Positions 8,667 through 17,140 of a stretch of DNA of 64,000 nucleotides are shown one piece after another. Every line of letters starts with the position of its first letter. Positions within the stretch are counted from its first letter, which is position 1. Made by a program: the position numbers and the translations under genes. This DNA comes from Brevibacillus brevis (GTDB lineage Bacteria > Bacillota > Bacilli > Brevibacillales > Brevibacillaceae). The notes beneath the pieces are model-generated. The model worked only from the letters and a program-made list of their open reading frames with translations, was not told the DNA's origin and did no database searches. Where the stretch lies: positions 3,919,501 to 3,983,500 of the forward strand of contig NZ_CP134050.1 in the NCBI RefSeq assembly GCF_031583145.1, in the 5' to 3' direction.

Positions 8667-9368
8667 CTACGCTGGTCTTGTCCTTTTTTGTACGACTCGT
8701 CCGTCCTGCAAATAGATGACCCGGTCCGAATGTTCCGCCACTTCTTGTTCATGGGTAACGATAATGAACGTAGTCCCGTTTTCTTTGTTCATCTCTCTCA
8801 TGAGGGCAAGAATTTCCTGTTCTGTCTTGCTGTCCAGATTCCCCGTCGGTTCATCCGCCAGAATGATCCCCGGCTGGTTTACGAGGGCCCGGGCAATACT
8901 GACGCGCTGCTGCTGCCCGCCGCTCAGCTCGTTCGGCTTGTGATCGAGCCTTCCTTCCAGTCCGACCCTCTCGAGAATCGCCTTCGCCTTCTCGCGCCGT
9001 TTGCGAACCCCCTCTCCCGCAAAGATCAGAGGCAGCTCTACATTTTCCAGCGCCGTCAAGTTGGGGAGCAAATTGTACGATTGAAAAATAAAGCCCATGC
9101 TCTTGCGGCGAAACAGGCACAGTTCATTTTCGTTGTATCGCGAAATTTCTTCGCCGCTGACGATCACGCTGCCTTCGTCCGGTTTCGTCAAGCCCGCCAG
9201 CAGATTCAGCAAGGTCGATTTACCCGACCCTGATGAGCCGCACAACGCGACAAACTCTCCCTGCCCGATGTGCAGATTGATGTCAAACAGTACGGGCACC
9301 TTGATTTTCCCGGTACCGTAGCTGTGATTGACCCCCTTCACAGTCAACTCTCCTGCTGCATTCGTCAT
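8667..9368 (-). CDS. ABC transporter ATP-binding protein (LolD/MacB/YknY type)
   Basis: This 233-residue nucleotide-binding subunit has a Walker A at GSSGSGKST, a Q-loop in FIFQSYNLLPNLTALENVELP, the signature LSGGQQQRVSIARAL, a Walker B ending in IILADEPTGNLD and a switch histidine in IIVTHEQ. These are hallmarks of the LolD/MacB/FtsE subfamily. ATG 9368 is chosen over 9389 because GAGGTG lies 10 bases upstream. It is the first gene of the operon with the MacB-like permease and adaptor. Confidence 0.92.
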   Translation of the reverse strand: MTNAAGELTVKGVNHSYGTGKIKVPVLFDINLHIGQGEFVALCGSSGSGKSTLLNLLAGLTKPDEGSVIVSGEEISRYNENELCLFRRKSMGFIFQSYNLLPNLTALENVELPLIFAGEGVRKRREKAKAILERVGLEGRLDHKPNELSGGQQQRVSIARALVNQPGIILADEPTGNLDSKTEQEILALMREMNKENGTTFIIVTHEQEVAEHSDRVIYLQDGRVVQKRTRPA

Positions 9369-9587
9369 CTTTTGTTTGCACCTCATCACCGTTCAAATAT
9401 GAAAATTTTGGGTACTTCTCACTTTATAGACGTACCAGGCGCAAAAATGTAACTCAATTGGAAAAGGTTTTTTCGTTCACACAGATGCAACATGTTCTTC
9501 AAAAAAATGTAACATTGCCGTAACCTTTTCTTTCCTTTTCGTTGATACAATAGCGGTGTGAAGAAAACACGAGAGGGCAGATCAAAG

Positions 9588-9758
9588 ATGACCATCTACC
9601 GTTTTTTATTTGAAACAGCCAGCAAAAAATGGGTTGAAATCATCAAGGCACCCAGCATGTTTGAAGCCGCCAAAAAGGCCAAACAGCTCGCATCCACGCG
9701 CTCCAAGTCCATGTCTACGCCTATCCGCTTCTCCTTTCATCACGCCGCTTCCCTGTAA
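9588..9758 (+). CDS. small protein, unknown function
   Basis: This 56-residue protein starts at an ATG preceded by GAGGGCAG. It is basic, with a helix-prone middle (FEAAKKAKQLASTRSK) and an N terminus resembling a short strand pair (YRFLFETASKKWVEI). There is no signal peptide or membrane segment. Upstream, GTAACC near 9520 and CGTTGATA near 9540 resemble an ECF-sigma promoter, and a good terminator follows, so it is probably a single-gene transcript. I do not recognise the family. Confidence 0.55.
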   Translation: MTIYRFLFETASKKWVEIIKAPSMFEAAKKAKQLASTRSKSMSTPIRFSFHHAASL

Positions 9759-9774
9759 ATGCGCAGCTGCTGAC

Positions 9775-9809
9775 AACCGCTTTCCCCTTCACCGGGAGGC
9801 GGTTTTTTT
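9775..9809 (+). terminator. intrinsic terminator of the small-protein gene
   Basis: AACCGC (9775-9780) and GCGGTT (9799-9804) form the stem, followed by a run of seven T. Confidence 0.75.
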
Positions 9810-9885
9810 GCTATTTTGCTTCGCTCATTCCTTCCCTCCCCCCTTCTGTCTCACCCTAGTGGTTTTCTAATTTGCGGGGATATTA

Positions 9886-9914
9886 TTGACAGCGCCGTAT
9901 TTTTCCTTTTCAAT
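9886..9914 (+). promoter_or_regulatory. pdxK promoter (sigma-A type)
   Basis: A perfect TTGACA (9886-9891) is separated by 17 bases from TTCAAT (9909-9914, 4 of 6 matches to TATAAT). Two tandem near-identical 10-mers, AGTGCATTAC and AGTGCAGTAC (9921-9940), start about where transcription should begin. Confidence 0.6.
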
Positions 9915-10008
9915 AGAGGTAGTGCATTACAGTGCAGTACAGTTCGAAAATTAGCGTCCTATCGGGTACTGAATCTTTCCGATCCGACAACAAAGGGAGA
10001 TAATCAAG

Positions 10009-10827
10009 ATGACCATTCGCAAAGCACTCACGATTGCCGGCTCCGATACGAGCGGCGGCGCAGGTCTTCAAGCAGACCTCAAAACCTTCCAGGAGCTCGG
10101 CGTATTCGGCATGACCGCCCTCACCGTTATCGTTGCGCAAGATCCGCACAATAGCTGGTTCCACGAGGTGTTCCCTATCGACGTGGCCGTTCTGGAGAAA
10201 CAACTGGAAACCGTACTGGCAGGCATCGGCGTAGACGCGACCAAGACAGGCATGCTGGGCACGACGGAGCTGGTCGAACTGGCGGCCCGCAAAATCGAGC
10301 AGTTCCAGCTGAAAAACGTTGTCGTCGACCCTGTCATGATCTGCAAAGGCGCTGACGAAGCGCTCCATCCGGAGATCGCGGTCAGCTTGCGCGAAGTGCT
10401 GCTGCCTCGCGCGACAGTCGCTACTCCGAACCTGTTCGAGGCCGGCATTTTGAGCGAGCTCGGCGCACTGAAAAGCGTGGACGACATGAAAGAGGCGGCG
10501 AAACGCATCCACGATTTCGGAACGGCATACGTCGTCGTCAAAGGCGGAAGCAAGCTGCAGCACGGTCATGCTGCCGTAGACGTGTTCTACGATGGACAGT
10601 CGTTTGACGTACTGGAGTCCGAGCGTTTCGAAACCACCTTTACGCACGGCGCGGGCTGCACATACTCCGCTGCGATCTGTGCCGAACTGGCAAAAGGAAA
10701 TTCCGTACGCGATGCCGTTGCCGTTGCGAAGGATTTCATCACGGAAGCAATCCGCCACTCTTTTGCCCTGAACCAATACGTAGGACCGACCAACCATGGT
10801 GCCTATCGCCGCGCCATGCAAGCATAA
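10009..10827 (+). CDS. pdxK: pyridoxine/pyridoxal/pyridoxamine kinase
   Basis: This 272-residue enzyme phosphorylates B6 vitamers to their 5'-phosphates with ATP in the salvage route to pyridoxal phosphate. It matches the ThiD-like PdxK of Bacillus over its whole length. The substrate-binding start is LTIAGSDTSGGAGLQADLKTF, followed by GVDATKTGML, VVDPVMICKG and THGAGCTYSAAI with the catalytic GAGC. The related ThiD phosphorylates HMP; the KNVVVDPVMICKGADE region and the C-terminal NQYVGPTNH tail are closer to the Bacillus PdxK I remember, so the name is well supported but not proven. AGGGAGA precedes the ATG. It is monocistronic, with its own promoter and a shared terminator. Confidence 0.9.
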   Translation: MTIRKALTIAGSDTSGGAGLQADLKTFQELGVFGMTALTVIVAQDPHNSWFHEVFPIDVAVLEKQLETVLAGIGVDATKTGMLGTTELVELAARKIEQFQLKNVVVDPVMICKGADEALHPEIAVSLREVLLPRATVATPNLFEAGILSELGALKSVDDMKEAAKRIHDFGTAYVVVKGGSKLQHGHAAVDVFYDGQSFDVLESERFETTFTHGAGCTYSAAICAELAKGNSVRDAVAVAKDFITEAIRHSFALNQYVGPTNHGAYRRAMQA

Positions 10828-10853
10828 GCGCCACCAACGACAGAAAAGCAAAA

Positions 10854-10879
10854 ACTCCTGACGAAGCCTCGTCAGGAGT
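10854..10879. terminator. bidirectional terminator between pdxK and rarD
   Basis: ACTCCTGACGA and TCGTCAGGAGT form a perfect 11-bp stem with a 4-base loop. It is followed by TTTCTTTTT on the plus strand and TTTTGCTTTT on the minus strand, and lies between two convergent genes. Confidence 0.88.
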
Positions 10880-10893
10880 TTTCTTTTTGCCGA

Positions 10894-11802
10894 TCAAGCC
10901 TGCTTCTTGATCGCCACTTCGGACTTGACCGCCACAGGTGCCGATTTCTTTCTCATCGAACTGACCGTAAAGACGATCAGCGCTCCCCAAATCAGGGAAA
11001 AACTGACCAGATGCGTCAGCGTAAACGGCTCTCCGAACAAAAAGACCGCGCTCAGCAGTTGGATGGTCGGGGACAAATACTGAATGAAGCCGAGGGTGGA
11101 CAAGGGCAGACGTCTGGTTGCCTGAGCGAACCAGTACAAGGGCATCGCCGTCCCGACGCCTGCCAGCATCAGCAGGACGATCTTCCACCACTCCAGGGCA
11201 AATGCCGTTTCTGTCCCCGTCGTTTGCAGGAAGAGCAAGTACGCCAGCGCAATCGGCGCCACAAACACCGTCTCCCACGCAAGTCCGATCATCGCCTCCA
11301 GATTCACCAGCTTTTTGGCCAGGCCGTAAAAGGCAAAGGACAAGGCCAGAGACAAGGCGATCCAAGGAACGCGGCCGTACTGGACCGTGATGTAAATAAC
11401 CCCGGCTCCAGCCATCAGCAAGGCAACCCACTGTCCAAGCCGCATCTTTTCCTTTAAAAAAACCACGCCCAAAAGCACGCTGATCAGCGGGTTCATATAA
11501 TAGCCAAGGCTCGTCTCCATTACCTGGTCGTGGTTGACCGCCCAGATATAGAGCAGCCAGTTCGCGCTGATCAAAAGCGAGCAGAGCAGCAGCGCTCCTT
11601 TCAATTTGATGCCGGGCGCGGCGGCCAGCATGTGACCCAATCGTCTGGTACAAGCAAGGATCATCAGGACAAATAAGAGCGACCAGACGATGCGGTGAGC
11701 GAGAATTTCCCACGCCCCCATCATCTGAAATAGCTTCCAGTACACCGGAAGCAATCCCCAAGCCAAATACGCGACAATCCCGTACAAGACCCCTTGTTTC
11801 AT
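10894..11802 (-). CDS. rarD: EamA family transporter RarD
   Basis: This 302-residue polytopic membrane protein has about ten predicted helices. It belongs to the RarD branch of the drug/metabolite transporter superfamily, recognised by the N terminus KQGVLYGIVAYLAWGLLPVYWKL, by LAHRIVWS, and by LSTLGFIQYLSPTIQLLSAVFLFGEPF in the second repeat. Physiological substrates of RarD are uncertain. The ATG at 11802 is chosen because GGAGG lies 10 bases upstream; the frame stays open to 11892 without a ribosome site. Confidence 0.9.
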   Translation of the reverse strand: MKQGVLYGIVAYLAWGLLPVYWKLFQMMGAWEILAHRIVWSLLFVLMILACTRRLGHMLAAAPGIKLKGALLLCSLLISANWLLYIWAVNHDQVMETSLGYYMNPLISVLLGVVFLKEKMRLGQWVALLMAGAGVIYITVQYGRVPWIALSLALSFAFYGLAKKLVNLEAMIGLAWETVFVAPIALAYLLFLQTTGTETAFALEWWKIVLLMLAGVGTAMPLYWFAQATRRLPLSTLGFIQYLSPTIQLLSAVFLFGEPFTLTHLVSFSLIWGALIVFTVSSMRKKSAPVAVKSEVAIKKQA

Positions 11803-11992
11803 CTGTGTTTTGCCTCCAAACGTTCCTGTCTTATGGTAGTAGTGTAACGGAAATGCCAACGTTCCGCCATGTATTAACTGCGTGCATACCATTGGCGTGA
11901 ACCTTTTACCTCACTGCAATGGCAGCGTAGCAGCCTAGTAGCAATGCAGTTTTCTACCACAGCAGCACAATAAAGCGATTTACAAAATTTCA

Positions 11993-12021
11993 TTGTACCA
12001 ATAAAACACATGTAGTACAAT
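11993..12021 (+). promoter_or_regulatory. promoter of the EamA transporter gene
   Basis: TTGTAC (11993-11998) and TACAAT (12016-12021) are separated by 17 bases, 45 bases upstream of the ATG at 12066. Confidence 0.6.
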
Positions 12022-12065
12022 AGCCAATATATTTAAGTTCACTGTTTCGGAAAGGAATTTCACCC

Positions 12066-12974
12066 ATGTCTTACTGGAAATCGGTCTTATTGGTGTTAGC
12101 AGGTGCATGCAGCTACGGTGTCCTGTCTTTTTTTATGAAGCTTTCCTTTCAGATGGGCTTCACGCCTTATGAGATGAGCAGCAGCCAACTGATATTCGGC
12201 GGACTGATCATGACGATCGTCGCGGTATTTTTCTCCAAGCAAAAATTCCGCTTCCGCTATGTCCTGACTCTCATCCCGGTCAGCCTGATGATGGCTTCGT
12301 CCAGCTTTTTCTACCATCAGGCCGTCAGCCGCATGTCCGCTTCGCTCGCTATCGTCTTTTTCTTTCAATTCACATGGATTGGCGTCCTCCTGGAATCGAT
12401 CGCCCAGCGCAAATGGCCGACCGCCGAAAAGTGGATTTCGATCGTGATGCTGGGGATCGGCACCATCCTCGCCAGCGGCATCGGAGAGACAGGCATGCAG
12501 AACATCAATCTCTCCGGTATGGCTTGCGGACTTTTGGCGGGCACGACCTTCGCGTTTGTCATCTTTTTCAGCGGCCGGATCTTGCCGGACCTGAATCCTT
12601 ACTTGCGGAGTGCGCTTTCCATCAGCTTGGCAGCCGTGATGCTTTCGCTGGTTTATCCCCCGGCCTATCTCATCAACGGCCGCTTGTGGGAAGGGCTGCT
12701 GCCGCTTGGCCTGCTCGTGGCGCTGTTCGGGTCGGTCATTCCGATCTTCTGTCTGGCCGTCGGCGTCCCGCGCATCGGCAACGGACTCGCCACGATTCTC
12801 AGCGCAGCCGAGCTGCCCGCCGTCGTCTTGCTGTCCAGCTTTCTTTTGCACGAGCAAGTCTCGCTTCCCCAATGGGGCGGCGTGCTGATGATACTCGCTG
12901 CGATCGGTGTGCCGCAAATCAAATGGAAGCAGCTCATCGCTCCTTCCCATGCCATCCACAAAAAAAGCGCGTAA
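12066..12974 (+). CDS. EamA/DMT family transporter
   Basis: This 302-residue membrane protein has ten hydrophobic segments in two five-helix EamA repeats, as in drug/metabolite exporters. The N terminus (VLLVLAGACSYGVLSFFMKLSF) and the terminal repeat (ELPAVVLLSSFLLHEQVSLPQWGGVLMILAAI) are typical. It is not closely related to the neighbouring RarD. GGAAAGGA precedes the ATG, with a sigma-A-like promoter further upstream and a strong terminator after it. Substrate unknown. Confidence 0.87.
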   Translation: MSYWKSVLLVLAGACSYGVLSFFMKLSFQMGFTPYEMSSSQLIFGGLIMTIVAVFFSKQKFRFRYVLTLIPVSLMMASSSFFYHQAVSRMSASLAIVFFFQFTWIGVLLESIAQRKWPTAEKWISIVMLGIGTILASGIGETGMQNINLSGMACGLLAGTTFAFVIFFSGRILPDLNPYLRSALSISLAAVMLSLVYPPAYLINGRLWEGLLPLGLLVALFGSVIPIFCLAVGVPRIGNGLATILSAAELPAVVLLSSFLLHEQVSLPQWGGVLMILAAIGVPQIKWKQLIAPSHAIHKKSA

Positions 12975-13000
12975 TTCCATTGCCCGCGCTTTCATCCCGA

Positions 13001-13039
13001 AAGGCGTGCACGGTAAAACGGTACCGGCACGCCTTTTTG
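13001..13039 (+). terminator. strong intrinsic terminator of the EamA transporter gene
   Basis: AAGGCGTGC (13001-13009) pairs with GCACGCCTT (13027-13035), extended inward by CGGTA/TACCG, and is followed by TTT. Confidence 0.82.
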
Positions 13040-13097
13040 CTTTCTCCATCCTCCAGACAAAAAGAGCAGGCAGCCCATCGGCCCCTGCTCTTCGTTA

Positions 13098-14105
13098 TTA
13101 TTTCTTCCAGAGCAAATACAAGAAGTACGGTGCGCCAATCAACGCAGCCATGATCCCTGCCGGTATTCCGTCCGGATCCACCAGGTTTCGGCCGACCGTA
13201 TCAGCGACGAGCAGCAGGAAACCTCCGAGGACAATCGATACGGGAAGATTCAACTGATGTCGCGGGCCGACCAGCACCTTGGCCAGATGAGGGGCCAGCA
13301 AACCGATAAAAGCGATGCCTCCCGTGACAGAAACGGCAGCGGCAGCCAGAGCGACAGCCGTCAGCAGCAAAACCAGCCGCTCTTTTTCGATCGCCAGCCC
13401 GACCCCGATGGCCACCGGCTCGTTCAGTGCGAGCAAATTCAACCGGTTTGCTTTGAACAGCGCAAACGGAATCAGAAGGGCCATCCACGGAAGAATTGCC
13501 CAAATAAACGGCCAGTCCGTCCCCCAGATGTTTCCCGCCAGCCACTTGGCGATAAAATCCACCTTCTGCCGTTCGGCAGACGAGATGAGGACGATCATGA
13601 CCCCAGAGAGCGCCATCGAGAAGCCGATCCCAACCAGAACAAGCCTCACCGGCTGAAGTCCCGTGTCCTTTTTGTAGGAAAACGCATAAATGAAGAACGC
13701 TGTAAGCATGGCGCCCAAAAAGGCGACTACTGGAAGCCCGTATACGAAGGAGCCAGGCTCGATCGGGACAAACAAGAAGAACAAAGCGATGGCCACCCCT
13801 GCCCCGGAATTGATGCCGATCACGCCTGGCTCCGCGAGATCATTTCGCGTGATCCCTTGAAGAATCGCACCGGACAAGGCAAGCGCCATGCCTGCCAGCC
13901 ACGTGATGAGGAGCCGCGGCAAGCGGACGGAAAACAAGACAAACTCTTCCTTGAAGGTCCCTTGCCCGAGCAGGGTGGGGAGCAATCGGTCGTACGACAG
14001 CGACGCGTAGCCCAACCCCATGCCGATGACGACGACAGCGGCTGTCATCGCCACCAAGAGACAGAGGATCAACCGCTGCTTTCGAATTGCGGCTGGGTGA
14101 ATCAT
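13098..14105 (-). CDS. iron-siderophore ABC transporter permease (FecD/FhuG type)
   Basis: This 335-residue permease of the FecCD family has about nine to ten membrane helices and the family motifs GMALALSGAILQGITRNDLAEPGVIGINSGA and VSVTGGIAFIGLLAPHLAKVLVG. It would form the channel with the permease encoded just upstream. The ATG at 14105 overlaps the stop of that gene (ATGA). A longer open frame reaching 15083 exists, but its upstream part is out-of-frame shadow of the other permease. It is the last gene of the operon. Confidence 0.92.
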   Translation of the reverse strand: MIHPAAIRKQRLILCLLVAMTAAVVVIGMGLGYASLSYDRLLPTLLGQGTFKEEFVLFSVRLPRLLITWLAGMALALSGAILQGITRNDLAEPGVIGINSGAGVAIALFFLFVPIEPGSFVYGLPVVAFLGAMLTAFFIYAFSYKKDTGLQPVRLVLVGIGFSMALSGVMIVLISSAERQKVDFIAKWLAGNIWGTDWPFIWAILPWMALLIPFALFKANRLNLLALNEPVAIGVGLAIEKERLVLLLTAVALAAAAVSVTGGIAFIGLLAPHLAKVLVGPRHQLNLPVSIVLGGFLLLVADTVGRNLVDPDGIPAGIMAALIGAPYFLYLLWKK

Positions 14106-15124
14106 AAGAATGCCCTCCCCTTTTTGCGTACGATCAACAGGAAGAAGGGAAGTCCCATCATCGCTACGATGGCGGCTACCGGCGTCTCGTACGGCGCGTT
14201 GATGGTGCGTCCGAGGGTATCGGCGAAAAGCATGAAAGCGGCGCCAATCACGGCGGACATCGGAATAATCGAGCGGTAATCTGTTCCGACCAGCGCCCGT
14301 ACCACGTGCGGCACCATCAGTCCGATAAAAGCCATGTTGCCGACGAGAGCGACCGACGCTCCCGCCAGGAGGATCATGACGAGAAACAGGATGCTTTTGA
14401 TCCAGTAAGTTCTTTGCCCCAGTCCCACTGCCACCTCCTCGCTCAGGCTGAGGATCGTCAGTTGGCGGGACAAAATCAGCGCCAGTACGATCCCAAGCAC
14501 AATAAACGGGACGATGATTTGCAACTGGCTCCAGGTAGTCCCGACCACACCGCCGGCCGTCCACATGGACACGTCTTTCGAAATTTTGAAGGTAAGTCCT
14601 ATCCCTTCTGCGATCGCATACAAGAACGCAGACACTGCCGAACCGGCCAACACCAGTCTCAGCGGAGAGAATCCTCCCTTCTTCAGTGAACCGATGCCGA
14701 ATACCAGGAGAGACCCAACGGCCGCTCCCAGAAAGCAAGCTACCGTGATCCCCATGTAATTGGCCGTCGGAATCAAAGCCAGCGTAACAGCCAGCGCCGC
14801 ATTCGCTCCTGCCGTCAAGCCGAGCAAACCGGGATCGGCAAGCGGATTTCGCGTCATGCCTTGCATAATCGCCCCGGAGACAGCCAGCGCTGCACCCACG
14901 AACATGGCCGCGACCTCTCGGGGGAGCCGTATTTCCCGCAGCAGCGACAGCTTTTCGCTCGCGGTTTGGGAGGTCAGCGCCAGCCACACATCCATCAGGG
15001 AGGTGTCGGCAGCCCCGAAAAGCATCGCGATGACGAACATCGCGAGAAAGACCAGGAACGCTGCCGCCAGCTTCCATCCCCATAATGAAAAATGCCGATT
15101 TTTTTGTGTCATGTCGTCTCTCAT
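14102..15124 (-). CDS. iron-siderophore ABC transporter permease (FecC/FhuB type)
   Basis: This 340-residue FecCD-family permease has the paired motifs GAALAVSGAIMQGMTRNPLADPGLLGLTAGA and ALVGNMAFIGLMVPHVVRALVG, and an EAVA-like loop (LSLSEEVAVGLGQR) that contacts the ATPase. The start could be 15124 or 15112; the AAGGAAAG site is close to the first and GAGAG is well placed for the second. It is coupled to the second permease by an ATGA overlap. Confidence 0.92.
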   Translation of the reverse strand: MRDDMTQKNRHFSLWGWKLAAAFLVFLAMFVIAMLFGAADTSLMDVWLALTSQTASEKLSLLREIRLPREVAAMFVGAALAVSGAIMQGMTRNPLADPGLLGLTAGANAALAVTLALIPTANYMGITVACFLGAAVGSLLVFGIGSLKKGGFSPLRLVLAGSAVSAFLYAIAEGIGLTFKISKDVSMWTAGGVVGTTWSQLQIIVPFIVLGIVLALILSRQLTILSLSEEVAVGLGQRTYWIKSILFLVMILLAGASVALVGNMAFIGLMVPHVVRALVGTDYRSIIPMSAVIGAAFMLFADTLGRTINAPYETPVAAIVAMMGLPFFLLIVRKKGRAFL

Positions 15125-15185
15125 CTTTCCTTGCTAGAGTACTTGGAGAAGGAATCTCGATTCAGGGAACCCCGCTTCCCCTCGT

Positions 15186-16151
15186 TTATTTCTTACCAAG
15201 GAAATGCTCCTTGAAAAAGGCTAACTGGAGTTCCAGCGTGATCGGGTCGTTAAAGTAAAACGCTTTGGCATCCGTTTCGAACACATGATTGTTTTTGACA
15301 GCCGGTATGTTCTTGTACATCTCGGTTTCCTGGTAGGAGTTGTCCGTGTCCTTGTTTTTGCTGAGGATCACGTAATCACCCGCAAATTCGGGCAACACTT
15401 CGAGAGAAAGCGCGTAATACCCTTGCTTCAATGCCGTTTCCTTTACCTTGTCGGGCATGTTCAGCTTCATTTCCTGATAGAGGATCTCCGTGCCTCTTCC
15501 CCAGTTGTCGCCGTAGACGTACAGCTGTTTGTCGAAGTTTTCGATGACCGACACCGTCGCATTTTCTCCGATTTTCGCCTTGATTTCTTTCCCGGCCTCT
15601 TGGGCACGCTTTTTAAAATCTGCCACCCAGGCGCGGGCTTCCTGTTCTTTGCCGAGCAGCTTGGCAATCTCGATGTGCTGAGTCAGGTAATCGACTTTCC
15701 CGTATGTATAGGTCACGGTCGGAGCGATTTTGCTGATCTTGTCGTAGTTCTTCATGTTCGAAAGGCCGATGATCAGGTCCGGGTCCAGCTCAATGATTTT
15801 TTCGATGTTCTCGTCCGACACTTCCGCCACATCTTTCAGCTCTGTCTGAAAGCGCGGGTTCATTTTCGACCAGGAGTCCACACCGACCAAATTCACATGC
15901 AGCGCCAAGACGTTGCCTGTAAAGGATGAGAGCACGACCACCCGTTTCGGTTCAGCCGGCACTTCAATCGGCCCTGTTTCCGCCTGGTACGTGACCATCC
16001 CGCCTTTCGTCTCGGGAGTGAATGCCGACGTGTTGCCGGTGGATTTCCCGCTGTTCGTCGGGGAGGTGCCGCCGCCTGCAGAGGGCTGGCTCCCGCAAGC
16101 GCTGAGGAACAGGACGAAGATGAGAATGAATGGAATCCATATTTTTTTCAT
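15186..16151 (-). CDS. iron-siderophore ABC transporter substrate-binding lipoprotein
   Basis: This 321-residue lipoprotein captures ferric siderophore outside the membrane. The signal peptide (KKIWIPFILIFVLFL) ends in the lipobox LSAC, so residue 20 or so is the lipidated cysteine; a Gly/Ser/Thr-rich tether follows. The periplasmic-binding-protein fold of the TroA/FhuD type starts at PKRVVVLSS. The ATG at 16151 overlaps the ATPase stop (ATGA). The Fur box upstream of the operon supports iron as cargo; which siderophore is unknown. Confidence 0.92.
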   Translation of the reverse strand: MKKIWIPFILIFVLFLSACGSQPSAGGGTSPTNSGKSTGNTSAFTPETKGGMVTYQAETGPIEVPAEPKRVVVLSSFTGNVLALHVNLVGVDSWSKMNPRFQTELKDVAEVSDENIEKIIELDPDLIIGLSNMKNYDKISKIAPTVTYTYGKVDYLTQHIEIAKLLGKEQEARAWVADFKKRAQEAGKEIKAKIGENATVSVIENFDKQLYVYGDNWGRGTEILYQEMKLNMPDKVKETALKQGYYALSLEVLPEFAGDYVILSKNKDTDNSYQETEMYKNIPAVKNNHVFETDAKAFYFNDPITLELQLAFFKEHFLGKK

Positions 16152-16945
16152 GCTGATTCTCCTTTTGCCAAGTCGTAGGTAAGGCACATAGGTTTGTTCG
16201 TACGGGGATCGCGGCCGATTTGCGCGTCGATCTGGAATACTTGCCGAAGCACGTCCGGCTTCATCACTTCCTCGCAATCCCCCGCTTTGACCACTTCGCC
16301 GTTTTTCAATGCGATCATGTAGTCGGCGAATCGGGCCGCCTGGTTCAGATCGTGGAGGACCATGACGATGGTGCGCCCTTGCTCGACGTTGAGCTTTTGC
16401 AACAGCTCCAATACCTCCAGCTGGTGGGCCATGTCCAAATAGGTCGTCGGCTCATCCAAGAAAATGATTTCTGTTTCCTGCGCAAGTGCCATGGCGATCC
16501 AGACTCGCTGGCGCTGCCCCCCGGACAGTGCGTCGACAGGGCGGTATTTGAACTCTTTCGTCCCGGTAACCTCGAGCGCCCAGTCGATCGCCTCGTAATC
16601 TTTTTTGGAAAGCCGCCCAAGTCCGCTCTGGTAAGGGAAGCGGCCATACGATACGAGTTCGCCCACGGTAAGTCCGCTCGCGCTTTCGGGTGTCTGCGGG
16701 AGAATGGCCATTTTACGCGCGAGCACTTTCGTATTTTCTTTGGCAATGCTCTCCCCATCCAGTACGACAGCTCCCGATTGAAGGGAAATGATTCGGGTCA
16801 TTGCCTTGAGGAGCGTCGATTTCCCGCAGCCGTTCGAACCGATGATCGTCGTAATTTTCCTGTCGGGAATTTGTACGGTCAGCGCTTTGACGATGAGCCG
16901 CTCGCCGTACCCGATATGCAAATCTTCTGTATACAGTCGCGCCAT
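16148..16945 (-). CDS. iron-siderophore ABC transporter ATP-binding protein (FecE/FhuC type)
   Basis: This 265-residue ATPase has Walker A GSNGCGKST, signature LSGGQRQRVWIAMALAQ, Walker B IIFLDEPTTYLD and switch VLHDLNQAARF, the pattern of siderophore/B12 importers. GGAGGG precedes the ATG at 16945; the frame extends to 16975 but without a ribosome site. It is the first gene of the operon ATPase - binding protein - permease - permease, downstream of a Fur-box promoter. Confidence 0.93.
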   Translation of the reverse strand: MARLYTEDLHIGYGERLIVKALTVQIPDRKITTIIGSNGCGKSTLLKAMTRIISLQSGAVVLDGESIAKENTKVLARKMAILPQTPESASGLTVGELVSYGRFPYQSGLGRLSKKDYEAIDWALEVTGTKEFKYRPVDALSGGQRQRVWIAMALAQETEIIFLDEPTTYLDMAHQLEVLELLQKLNVEQGRTIVMVLHDLNQAARFADYMIALKNGEVVKAGDCEEVMKPDVLRQVFQIDAQIGRDPRTNKPMCLTYDLAKGESA

Positions 16946-16991
16946 AATTTCCCTCCATAGACAAAGTCGATGCAAGTGGTGAGAGAAGGTT

Positions 16992-17006
16992 TGATAATGA
17001 TTATCA
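16992..17006. promoter_or_regulatory. Fur box controlling the siderophore ABC operon
   Basis: TGATAATGATTATCA is a perfect match to the 7-1-7 Fur consensus. It lies just downstream of the minus-strand promoter, in the region where transcription should begin. Confidence 0.9.
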
Positions 17007-17018
17007 ATTTCGTATACT

Positions 17019-17048
17019 ACTATATCGAGTTCCCCATTTTTTTGTCAA
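17019..17048 (-). promoter_or_regulatory. promoter of the siderophore ABC operon
   Basis: On the minus strand TTGACA (17048-17043) and TATAGT (17024-17019) are separated by 18 bases, immediately upstream of the Fur box. Confidence 0.75.
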
Positions 17049-17061
17049 TAACGAATTTCGG

Positions 17062-17090
17062 TTGTCATTGGCAAAAAAACACTTTATAAT
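17062..17090 (+). promoter_or_regulatory. promoter of the ferredoxin-NADP reductase gene
   Basis: TTGTCA (17062-17067) and TATAAT (17085-17090) are separated by exactly 17 bases. A Fur box starts 4 bases after the -10 element. Confidence 0.85.
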
Positions 17091-17094
17091 CTGG

Positions 17095-17109
17095 TGATAA
17101 TGAGAATCA
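17095..17109. promoter_or_regulatory. Fur box controlling the ferredoxin-NADP reductase gene
   Basis: TGATAATGAGAATCA matches the 7-1-7 Fur consensus with one or two changes and covers the expected transcription start, so iron-bound Fur would block initiation. Confidence 0.85.
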
Positions 17110-17140
17110 ATTACATGACTTCCTCCAGGAGTGAATGAAT

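Noticed and set aside
14106-15083. Upstream part of a 661-codon open frame on the minus strand
   Set aside because: It is the out-of-frame shadow of the FecC-type permease; only the part from 14105 on has a permease sequence.
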